Below are positions 1 through 4,353 of a stretch of 5,690 bases of DNA, piece after piece. Both the position numbers and the translations under genes were made by a program. The DNA is from Desulfobacterales bacterium. GTDB lineage: Bacteria; Desulfobacterota; Desulfobacteria; Desulfobacterales; RPRI01. The notes below the pieces were generated by a model. That model was not told the DNA's origin. It saw nothing but the letters and a program-made list of their open reading frames with translations, and ran no database searches. The stretch lies in the NCBI GenBank assembly GCA_020052975.1, contig JAGVOC010000465.1, forward strand, positions 1 through 5,690. The letters run 5' to 3'. How positions within the stretch are numbered: the first letter of the stretch is position 1; every line of letters starts with the position of its first letter.

Positions 1-47
1 CTCATGAGGGGATCCTCCTCGTGGATTGACTTTCTCTCAAAAGCCAT
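1..47 (-). CDS. Possible 5' end of a gene running off the left edge
   Basis: An ATG at 47-45 begins a frame that stays open for 15 codons to the window edge and reads MAFERKSIHEEDPLM. The frame has a second in-frame ATG at 5-3, preceded at 8 bases by a strong Shine-Dalgarno sequence (GAGGAGG, 14-20 on the minus strand), so the true start may be codon 15. The upstream ATG follows the stop of a 29-codon ORF by one base (TAA-A-ATG), an arrangement typical of translational coupling. Too little is visible to name a product. The plus strand is also open over the first 20 codons here, so the gene assignment rests mainly on the ribosome binding site. Confidence 0.35.
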   Translation of the reverse strand, partial: MAFERKSIHEEDPLM

Positions 48-48
48 T

Positions 49-138
49 TTACCACGTAGGATGTGATTCCCTTATTTTTTTACCGGACACGAGTGTAAAA
101 ATTACTGATATTATTATCCATATTCTCGCTAATCGCAT
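49..138 (-). CDS. Putative 29-aa hydrophobic small protein or leader peptide
   Basis: This short ORF has ATG at 138-136 and TAA at 51-49. It is preceded by AGGAG (147-151 on the minus strand) with an 8-base spacing. The peptide starts with a basic end (MRLAR), then has a run of about 12 mostly hydrophobic residues (IWIIISVIFTLV), then a polar basic tail (SGKKIRESHPTW). It looks like a single membrane segment or an uncleaved signal sequence. The stop is one base from the next in-frame ATG on this strand, so translation may be coupled to the gene leaving the window. It could be a small membrane protein, a leader peptide, or the first part of a frameshifted exported protein. The Shine-Dalgarno and amphipathic layout support it; its shortness argues for caution. 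Confidence 0.4.
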   Translation of the reverse strand: MRLARIWIIISVIFTLVSGKKIRESHPTW

Positions 139-220
139 AATGTCCACTCCTGTGCTTCGATTGAATTCCTCTCGCAGGATAAGGACTTTATAAAATTATT
201 TAAGAAGTATTCAGAGAAAC

Positions 221-252
221 AGCCGGACCGCTAAACCTATGCCAATCCGGCT
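221..252 (-). terminator. Candidate hairpin terminator of the 1956-257 operon
   Basis: AGCCGGA (221-227) and TCCGGCT (246-252) form a perfect 7-bp GC-rich stem with an 18-base loop, beginning 4 bases after the stop codon of the last operon gene on the minus strand. The bases after the stem on that strand read GTTTCTCT, a weak U tract, so termination may be inefficient. The location right at the operon end supports the call. Confidence 0.5.
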
Positions 253-256
253 TAAA

Positions 257-943
257 TTATGTCTCTTTTTTTGCCAAAGAAGAAAGCTTCTTGACTAGAT
301 CCGTAAGCCTCTCGCTTGATTTCAAAACGGATCTTATAACCCTGACAGCCTTTTCCAAGCGTTCTTTCTCACTCATCCCTTTATAAAGGCCTTCATCGGT
401 GTCTAAGACGTATAATTCGCATTTGTTAGTGATATCTCCTGTGATATTAGAAAGGTCATGTGAGAGACGCCGCAAGGACACACCGTTTCCATCTTCTTGT
501 TTATGTTGAATAGCTTCGAATTTTATGGCTTTAGGATAGCTTTCTGCCAAGACTCTCTTTATGACCTTATCCAACACCTGGACTTCAACAGGTTTCAACA
601 AAAACTCAACAATACCTAGCTCCGTTATCTCCTTGATTTCTTTGTCAGATAAAACATTGCCCGTAAGAACAGCAACTTTTGTATCCTTGTCATAACGTCT
701 AAGGGTTCGCAAGACATCCCTGCCATCCATGGAACCAGCCAGTTTTATATCCAACAACACAAGATCAGGCTTATAGTCTTTGATATTATCAAGAGCCTCT
801 TCACCCGTTGCAGTCGTAAAAACAATAAAATTCCTACGAGAAAAATAAGTCTTGATGGAATCCGACTGGGATTGTTCATCGTCAACAACGAGGAGTTTTG
901 GTTTTTCTTCTTTCATGCCCTTCATTATACTATATTTCTCCAT
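257..943 (-). CDS. Response regulator: receiver domain fused to a DHp-like helical segment
   Basis: The N-terminal receiver spans residues about 16-135. The acidic pair is D21/D22, the phosphoacceptor D65 (in LVLLDIKL), the switch Thr T94, the aromatic F114 and the Lys K117 (in LLKPV). The 93 residues after it carry no DNA-binding domain. Residues about 156-180 contain RRLSHDLSNITGD, which resembles the H-box of HisKA/DHp domains with H162 as candidate phospho-His. Residues about 190-226 form a second helix (ERLTDLVKKLSSLAKK) like DHp helix 2. No ATP-binding domain follows, so it cannot be a normal kinase; a phosphotransfer or kinase-docking role is inferred. The loop after D65 (LAGSMDG) lacks the usual proline. 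It is last in the operon, starting 5 bases after the upstream stop. The 943 start has no clear Shine-Dalgarno; ATG at 925 (GGAG 12 bases upstream) or 916 is possible, both leaving the receiver whole. Confidence 0.9.
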   Translation of the reverse strand: MEKYSIMKGMKEEKPKLLVVDDEQSQSDSIKTYFSRRNFIVFTTATGEEALDNIKDYKPDLVLLDIKLAGSMDGRDVLRTLRRYDKDTKVAVLTGNVLSDKEIKEITELGIVEFLLKPVEVQVLDKVIKRVLAESYPKAIKFEAIQHKQEDGNGVSLRRLSHDLSNITGDITNKCELYVLDTDEGLYKGMSEKERLEKAVRVIRSVLKSSERLTDLVKKLSSLAKKET

Positions 944-948
944 AAGCG

Positions 949-1149
949 CTATTGGGTTTCAATCCAGGGACAGATTAAAAGATGGTTAATGATTTTACAA
1001 AACTTATAGAGACTGCATACTCCGCAATGTAATGGCATATCGCAATCTTTTAAGCCGGGGACGATATCCTCTCTCACACCGGCAATCACATGGTCCAGAT
1101 CTTCGTTGGATGGATTTTGAATGTTAATTATATTTTCGGCGGAAATCAT
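949..1149 (-). CDS. 66-aa hypothetical protein with a Cys cluster
   Basis: I do not recognise this protein. The N-terminal half is acidic and has no cysteine. The C-terminal half has C36, C42, C45, C51 and C60, in the spacing Cx5CxxCx5C followed by Cx8C, which suggests a metal or iron-sulfur site or a redox function (inference). It starts inside the 3' end of the zinc-ribbon gene (26-bp overlap) in another frame, and a stop two codons upstream fixes the ATG at 1149 as the earliest start. The Shine-Dalgarno is weak (CGGAT about 12 bases away), so translation is probably coupled. It ends 5 bases before the receiver-DHp gene. The overlap and weak site leave some doubt, but the compact same-strand context and Cys pattern favour a real gene. 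Confidence 0.6.
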   Translation of the reverse strand: MISAENIINIQNPSNEDLDHVIAGVREDIVPGLKDCDMPLHCGVCSLYKFCKIINHLLICPWIETQ

Positions 1150-1324
1150 GTTTTATAATATCCGTGAAGTTGAATAGCTTTATGGTTGATTCATCGAGCC
1201 TGGTGATTTGCTCATCCTGTGTTATGGGGATAACCTGAAATCTTCCGCCACAAGAACAATCAAGATTATCCGATGCTGCCGAGAATCTTACATCGCTACA
1301 GGTTTTACATCGCATCTTTACCAT
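1124..1324 (-). CDS. 66-aa small zinc-ribbon-like protein
   Basis: The N-terminus carries MRCKTC (C6, C9), and CSC (C23, C25) follows 13 residues later, giving a CxxC-x13-CxC arrangement typical of a small zinc ribbon or rubredoxin-like knuckle. Residues about 30-66 have no cysteine and end in a basic tail (HDFRRKYN). GAGGA lies about 8 bases before the ATG at 1324, supporting that start. It is third in the operon, 21 bp after the 71-aa gene, and overlaps the next gene by 26 bp. Possible roles are protein interaction or nucleic acid binding; nothing in the sequence decides. A plus-strand ORF overlaps it but lacks a ribosome binding site. Confidence 0.65.
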   Translation of the reverse strand: MVKMRCKTCSDVRFSAASDNLDCSCGGRFQVIPITQDEQITRLDESTIKLFNFTDIIKHDFRRKYN

Positions 1325-1345
1325 CTTGCCATCCTCATTTAAGAT

Positions 1346-1561
1346 TTATAAGCGACCTGGAATTTCCCTGCGAGAGGAAAGGGAGCTTAATATCTCTTTT
1401 GGCAAGATATTGTCTCCTGGTGTATCCCCCAAGTCGCCCAGATCGTATCTGTTATAATCTTTCGAGAAATATTTTAATGCTCCAAGCCAGCCAAGAAACA
1501 ACGGCCAATGACCTTGCCTGGCTGCTTCGCTTAAATCGTGGATGATTTTGTGAAAGTCCAT
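1346..1561 (-). CDS. 71-aa hypothetical protein
   Basis: I do not recognise a family. The N-terminal part (MDFHKIIHDLSEAARQG) looks helical, followed by a hydrophobic aromatic stretch (WPLFLGWLGALKYF) that is short for a membrane helix, then an acidic Gly/Asp-rich segment (YDLGDLGDTPGD) and a basic end. AAGGGGG lies 5 bases before the ATG at 1561, a good ribosome binding site. It follows the upstream receiver gene by 14 bp and so belongs to the same transcript. The N-terminal HDLSE faintly echoes the HDLSN of the receiver-DHp protein at the operon end, but the match is too short to claim a shared domain. A receiver partner or regulator is possible by context only. Confidence 0.6.
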   Translation of the reverse strand: MDFHKIIHDLSEAARQGHWPLFLGWLGALKYFSKDYNRYDLGDLGDTPGDNILPKEILSSLSSRREIPGRL

Positions 1562-1575
1562 AAAAACCCCCTTGT

Positions 1576-1956
1576 CTATCCTATTGCTTTCTTGACAGCC
1601 TCATCAAGGACATCAAACGTAACAGGCTTACGCATCACATCAAAGATATTAAGACTCATGACATTCGGGTCATTTGCGAAATCCATCTCATAAGCGCTAA
1701 CCAGAATAGCCTTGCTAACCTGGTTGAATTCACGCACCGTTTTTAGAAGCTCTAGACCGCTCATCTTAGGTAGGTTTATATCTAGGAGCATGATATCCGG
1801 CGCTTGTTCTTTGATAAGATCAAGAGCCTCTTCACCTGAGCCTGCTGTTAGTACAATAAACCCACGTCGTTGAAAATGAGCCTTAATATAACCGCAGGTC
1901 TCTTCTTCGTCATCCACTATTAAGAGCTTTATTTTGTACTCGAGTCTGTTATCCAT
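1576..1956 (-). CDS. Single-domain response regulator (CheY-like receiver)
   Basis: The 126-residue protein is one receiver domain with no output domain. Visible residues are the acidic pair D15/D16 (LLIVDDEE), phosphoacceptor D59 (MLLDINLP), switch Ser S87 (ILVSAY) and K110 (MRKPV). The usual aromatic switch position three residues before the Lys is V107 instead of Phe/Tyr, and the alpha4 region (EMDFANDPNVMSLN) is atypical, so signalling through the alpha4-beta5 face may differ. Its first 53 receiver residues match the receiver at 257-943 without gaps at about 31 positions by hand count, so the two genes at the ends of this operon are probably paralogues. The start has AAGGAG 8 bases upstream. 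It is the first gene of operon B and follows a candidate promoter at 1987-2015. Confidence 0.93.
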   Translation of the reverse strand: MDNRLEYKIKLLIVDDEEETCGYIKAHFQRRGFIVLTAGSGEEALDLIKEQAPDIMLLDINLPKMSGLELLKTVREFNQVSKAILVSAYEMDFANDPNVMSLNIFDVMRKPVTFDVLDEAVKKAIG

Positions 1957-1986
1957 CTCTGCATCTCCTTTTCTGCTTGCGAATAA

Positions 1987-2015
1987 AATATAACATACAA
2001 TTCTACAAATAACAA
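1987..2015 (-). promoter_or_regulatory. Candidate sigma-70 promoter of the receiver operon
   Basis: On the minus strand, TTGTTA (2010-2015) and TATATT (1987-1992) are separated by 17 bases. A start near 1980 would give a leader of about 24 bases carrying the AAGGAG site of the first gene. The spacer contains a TTCTACA/TGTAGAA element (2001-2007), so a repressor there would block the promoter. The AT-rich background makes chance matches to the -10 box likely, which limits confidence. Confidence 0.5.
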
Positions 2016-2102
2016 GTATATTTACTATAATATGTAGAATAACTTTAATAGTTGCTATATACTTTATAACATATTGTAAATAAAATAGTTATGATATGTT
2101 AT
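1990..2102. repeat. Three copies of ATAACATA / TATGTTAT
   Basis: ATAACATA occurs at 1990-1997 and 2066-2073 on the plus strand, each preceded by T, and as its complement TATGTTAT at 2095-2102. The second and third copies extend to a 9-bp perfect inverted pair (ATAACATAT 2066-2074, ATATGTTAT 2094-2102) with a 19-base spacer. The first copy overlaps the -10 of the minus-strand promoter. These could be operator half-sites; the region is AT-rich, so part of the similarity may be chance. Confidence 0.35.
2000..2040. repeat. Inverted repeat ATTCTACA...TGTAGAAT, probable operator
   Basis: ATTCTACA (2000-2007) and TGTAGAAT (2033-2040) are perfect 8-bp inverted arms separated by 25 bases. They straddle the -35 of the candidate minus-strand promoter, one arm lying in its spacer. 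A further TGTAGAA is at 2155-2161, 7 bases upstream of the -35 of the divergent regulator gene. Three copies of one 7-mer in about 160 bp, each beside a promoter, suggest binding sites for a shared regulator. Confidence 0.4.
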
Positions 2103-2108
2103 TTATTA

Positions 2109-2121
2109 TGCTATTATAGCA
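2109..2121. repeat. 13-bp palindrome in the divergent intergenic region
   Basis: TGCTAT-T-ATAGCA is a perfect odd palindrome with 6-bp arms, lying about 50 bp upstream of the -35 of the regulator gene. It could be an operator for a dimeric protein. Confidence 0.3.
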
Positions 2122-2128
2122 AATCATC

Positions 2129-2146
2129 AAAATATTTAAATATTTT
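2129..2146. repeat. 18-bp perfect AT-only palindrome
   Basis: The 18 bases at 2129-2146 (core AATATTTAAATATT) read the same on both strands without mismatch. They end 22 bases before the -35 of the regulator gene, a position suited to an activator or autoregulatory site. It contains only A and T, so chance or a bent, easily melted DNA element are alternatives. Confidence 0.35.
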
Positions 2147-2168
2147 ATTGCTTTTGTAGAAATTTATC

Positions 2169-2197
2169 TTGACAAACACTATGCCATAGACTAAAAT
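2169..2197 (+). promoter_or_regulatory. Sigma-70 promoter of the XRE-cupin regulator
   Basis: TTGACA (2169-2174, full consensus) and TAAAAT (2192-2197, five of six) are separated by exactly 17 bases. The predicted start near 2204 leaves a leader of only about 12 bases before the ATG at 2216, just enough for the GAGG Shine-Dalgarno (2207-2210). Confidence 0.75.
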
Positions 2198-2215
2198 TAG
2201 CAATGTGAGGCTATT

Positions 2216-2794
2216 ATGAAACTCCATGAAAAGATAAGGATAATTAGGAAGGAAAAAGGACTGTCTTTAAGGCAGCTTGATGCCAACCTTGTCGAGATCT
2301 TTGGCAACAAAGCTCTTCGATACAATACCCTTTATCGAATCGAGAAGGGCTTAGGCGATGGCAGGCCTTCTTCTTTATCGCAGATATGCCTCGGTCTTGG
2401 GGTATCGTTAAAGGAGCTGAAGGATGGCACTGAAGAAAACAAACCTCAGGTAGCGACGCTTATCAGGAAGCGTGACAGGAGTCGGCAGTATGTCTATTCA
2501 GAAAAAGCCCAGGCGCAAATCATCTCAGGCCCTAACCAATCTTTTTCATCGGAATACCTAGCGCTTGAGCCGGGTGCCGTGACCAAAACGGAGCAGGATC
2601 CATCTGAACTAGGAAGATTTGAAAAGTGGGTCTATTGCCAAAAAGGGAAGGTTACGATAAATATAGCGGCTCAAAAATACATTCTTTCAAAAGACGACGC
2701 ACTATTCTTTGACAGCACAATCCCTCATTCTTTCGAGAATATCACACCGAAAAAAGCTGCCTGCATCATCATTCAAAATCCCAAGCATATATAA
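2216..2794 (+). CDS. XRE-family transcriptional regulator with C-terminal cupin domain
   Basis: Residues about 4-68 form an XRE-type helix-turn-helix (IRIIRKEKGLSLRQL ... NTLYRIEKG ... LGVSLKEL). The segment between helix 2 and the recognition helix (NLVEIFGNKALRYN) is some six residues longer than in typical members. After a linker, residues about 98-190 form a cupin sensor domain (LEPGAV, EKWVYCQKGKV, DALFFDSTIPHSFENI). Of the usual cupin metal ligands only E136 and H171 are apparent, so ligand binding may not need a metal. Such HTH-cupin proteins usually sense a small molecule and control nearby genes. GAGG lies 5 bases before the ATG. It is the only gene here on the plus strand, diverges from operon B and converges on operon A, with stop codons 11 bp apart. 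Autoregulation and control of operon B are inferred from the shared operator-rich region. Confidence 0.92.
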   Translation: MKLHEKIRIIRKEKGLSLRQLDANLVEIFGNKALRYNTLYRIEKGLGDGRPSSLSQICLGLGVSLKELKDGTEENKPQVATLIRKRDRSRQYVYSEKAQAQIISGPNQSFSSEYLALEPGAVTKTEQDPSELGRFEKWVYCQKGKVTINIAAQKYILSKDDALFFDSTIPHSFENITPKKAACIIIQNPKHI

Positions 2795-2805
2795 AGGTAA
2801 CAGCT

Positions 2806-3204
2806 CTACTCTTTTGTAATAGGTGTGTATTTGCCTATTTTTGTAAGGGCGTCTTTGATTTTTAAGCCAAGAGCTTTTAAGGATACTGGCTTATGAAGGA
2901 AGTCCTCAGCCCCTTCTTTTATGGCCTGGTGGATGACATCCTCATCATCCCATGCTGAAACAACCAAGATATGTGCGTTATGGTTATTTTTTCTTAAATG
3001 CTTGATCATATCTATGCCACTTAAGCCTGGCATCTTGATATCCAACAAGATGAGATCAAAGTTATTCTCCTTAACCAAGGACAATACCTCATCGCCATCA
3101 CACGCCGTAGAAACCAAGCACTCTATCCTTTTAGAGAGATAGTCCTTAAACGATTCTCTGACATCTTTTTCGTCATCAACGATTAATATTTTAGGTTTTT
3201 GCAT
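2806..3204 (-). CDS. Single-domain response regulator (CheY-like receiver)
   Basis: The 132-residue protein is a receiver domain with a short basic tail (KIGKYTPITKE) and no output domain. Visible residues are D10/D11 (ILIVDDEK), phosphoacceptor D55 (LILLDIKMPG), switch Ser S83 (LVVSAW), aromatic F102 and K105 (FLHKP). The start is taken at 3204: GAAGGGGA lies about 6 bases upstream, and the receiver fold begins five residues in. The longer frame to 3282 would add a Trp/Lys-rich 26-residue extension that reads over the end of the upstream receiver gene and is most likely an out-of-frame artefact. Even so it overlaps that gene by 14 bp, implying coupled translation and matched dosage of the two receivers. 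It is the last gene of operon A; I see no clear terminator in the 11 bp before the convergent gene. Confidence 0.92.
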   Translation of the reverse strand: MQKPKILIVDDEKDVRESFKDYLSKRIECLVSTACDGDEVLSLVKENNFDLILLDIKMPGLSGIDMIKHLRKNNHNAHILVVSAWDDEDVIHQAIKEGAEDFLHKPVSLKALGLKIKDALTKIGKYTPITKE

Positions 3205-3598
3205 CTTTGTCCCCTTCTTTTTGGCTAACAGGGTGAATAATCTTGTCAACCATCGCTCCCACCACTTCTTCCAACTCTTCATTCATGAACGGCTTGGTAA
3301 TAAACTCATCAGCCCCTAATTCTTTGGCTTTTTGGCGTAGTTTTGGATCACTTAAGGCTGTAACCATTGCTACCTTTATATCCGGATATGATTCTTTTAT
3401 CTTCTCTAAAACCTCTAAGCCGGACATCCCCAACATCTTTATATCCAAAAGGACGATCTTCGGGTGCTCTTTTTTGACCAGAGAAAGGGTCTCCTGGCCG
3501 CTTGTTGCCGTCAAAACAGTAAAACCAATGGATGAAAATTGCTTTTTTAATAGAGAACACAGACCCGGCTCATCATCTACAACTAAAAGTTTTATCAT
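3191..3598 (-). CDS. Single-domain response regulator (CheY-like receiver)
   Basis: One receiver domain fills 135 residues: D8/D9 (LLVVDDEP), phosphoacceptor D52 (IVLLDIKM), switch Thr T80 (AMVTAL), aromatic F99 and K102 (FITKPF). The very common Pro after DIKM is replaced by Leu (codon TTG), a change that may alter the loop beside the phosphorylation site. The tail (residues about 122-135, SQKEGDKDAKT) is charged and probably disordered. AAAGGA lies 6 bases before the ATG, and the gene follows the acyl carrier protein gene by 9 bp. No effector domain is present, so its output is likely protein-protein contact or phosphate transfer in a relay. Confidence 0.93.
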   Translation of the reverse strand: MIKLLVVDDEPGLCSLLKKQFSSIGFTVLTATSGQETLSLVKKEHPKIVLLDIKMLGMSGLEVLEKIKESYPDIKVAMVTALSDPKLRQKAKELGADEFITKPFMNEELEEVVGAMVDKIIHPVSQKEGDKDAKT

Positions 3599-3607
3599 CG
3601 TTATCCT

Positions 3608-3856
3608 TTACTTGTGCTTTTTCTTCGCTGCTTCAACTAAGGCTATAATTTTATTAAGCGTCGTCATGTCCTTTAACTTATCTTCAGGGATGACGATTTT
3701 GTATTTTTTCTCCATTGCCGCAAGGATCTCAAGCGCCATCATGGAGTCCGCGCCAACATCTTGGATAAGATGAGCATCAAGCGGAATCTCATTAGGCTCT
3801 TTCTCTAAGACTGTTGAAACAATCTGCCGGATTTCTTGCGATATGTTTTCAGGCAT
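3608..3856 (-). CDS. Acyl carrier protein
   Basis: The 82 residues match the small four-helix acyl carrier fold in length and pattern: an N-terminal helix (ISQEIRQIVSTVLEKEP), a conserved loop (IPLDAHLIQDVGADSM), helix 2 (MALEILAAMEKKYKI), and a final helix (LNKIIALVEAAKKK). S38 in the GADSM motif is the expected attachment site for 4'-phosphopantetheine, which carries acyl chains as thioesters. The DSM sequence in place of DSL, and the basic C-terminus (KKKHK) in place of an acidic one, suggest a specialised carrier and not the main fatty-acid-synthesis AcpP. AAAGGA precedes the ATG by 6 bases. It lies 13 bp after the duplicated-domain gene and 9 bp before a receiver gene. No ketosynthase, acyltransferase or ligase gene is in view, so its acyl source and acceptor are unknown. 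Confidence 0.9.
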   Translation of the reverse strand: MPENISQEIRQIVSTVLEKEPNEIPLDAHLIQDVGADSMMALEILAAMEKKYKIVIPEDKLKDMTTLNKIIALVEAAKKKHK

Positions 3857-3869
3857 TAAAACATCCTTT

Positions 3870-4346
3870 TTAAGTCGTCGCCTGCCTTAGCCTGTCCATA
3901 AAATCCTTTATGGCACGGGAACGATTAACGATTTTTTGAACATCCTCCGGAGGAATGTTTTCCTCATAATTAGGGTCTATGCGATAACCCACGATCAAAT
4001 TGATGGCATGGACATCATTGCCTATATAATGAGTAAAAAGCTCCCTAATAATAGGATGCAACGGGATATCATCTTTTAAATGTGGAAAAGTAAAATCCGT
4101 CTTGGAATCTAGGGTAATCTGCTTCACAATGAGCTTAATATCATCCGTAAAGACCAATATCTTCTTTGCATCCAACAAAGGAACAGACGCATTATGACTC
4201 AGATAATATTGACAAAGTAAGTTTATGGCGCTTAGGTCATCACCTATGCGATGGTAAAGAAGGTCCCAAATATTAGGAGCAACGGCAATCTTTTCTGCCT
4301 TTATCTGATCCAAGAGTTCCTGCTCATTACGCATAGGATTGGCCAT
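3870..4346 (-). CDS. Unrecognised protein with a tandem duplicated domain
   Basis: I do not recognise a known family. The 158-residue protein contains two copies of a roughly 45-residue unit offset by 74 residues: residues about 20-64 (core HRIGDDLSAINLL) and about 94-138 (core HYIGNDVHAINLI). Across the 31 gap-free positions from I20/I94 to Q50-level, shared residues include I, P, I, L, H, IG, D, AINL and Y, about 13 identities by hand count. After each core comes a Pro-containing turn and a K-I motif (PLLDAKKIL, PPEDVQKIV). The units are predicted mostly helical, with no signal peptide or membrane segment. AGG overlaps the upstream TAG stop 6 bases before the ATG at 4346; M5 is a possible alternative start. 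Location between a receiver and an acyl carrier gene suggests an adaptor or sensor of the same system (inference). Confidence 0.8.
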   Translation of the reverse strand: MANPMRNEQELLDQIKAEKIAVAPNIWDLLYHRIGDDLSAINLLCQYYLSHNASVPLLDAKKILVFTDDIKLIVKQITLDSKTDFTFPHLKDDIPLHPIIRELFTHYIGNDVHAINLIVGYRIDPNYEENIPPEDVQKIVNRSRAIKDFMDRLRQATT

Positions 4347-4353
4347 AATGAAC

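Noticed and set aside
1..66. 3' end of a plus-strand gene
   Set aside because: The frame is open for about 21 codons to TGA, but this is short enough to be chance, and the minus strand there has a strong Shine-Dalgarno and start.
1273..1545. Plus-strand 90-codon ORF
   Set aside because: No ribosome binding site at its start; it is antisense to two tightly packed minus-strand genes, each with a Shine-Dalgarno and operon spacing.
1979..2215. CRISPR array or insertion-sequence end
   Set aside because: The repeats are 7-9 bp, irregularly spaced and in mixed orientation; no transposase or cas gene is near.
2795..2805. Bidirectional terminator between convergent genes
   Set aside because: Only 11 bp separate the stops and I see no stable stem or T tract there.
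2921..3142. Plus-strand 73-codon ORF
   Set aside because: It is entirely antisense to a receiver with all catalytic residues intact and has no convincing start signal.
3205..3282. Extended N-terminus of the last receiver
   Set aside because: It lies out of frame within the upstream receiver; a good Shine-Dalgarno precedes the internal ATG at 3204, where the receiver fold begins.
3348..3560. Second minus-strand frame inside a receiver gene
   Set aside because: It is an alternative frame of the receiver at 3191-3598, whose motifs are complete; the product is low-complexity and basic.
3243..3773. Plus-strand 176-codon ORF
   Set aside because: It lies antisense across a clear receiver gene and the acyl carrier gene; the Ser/Ile-rich product looks like a reverse-frame shadow.
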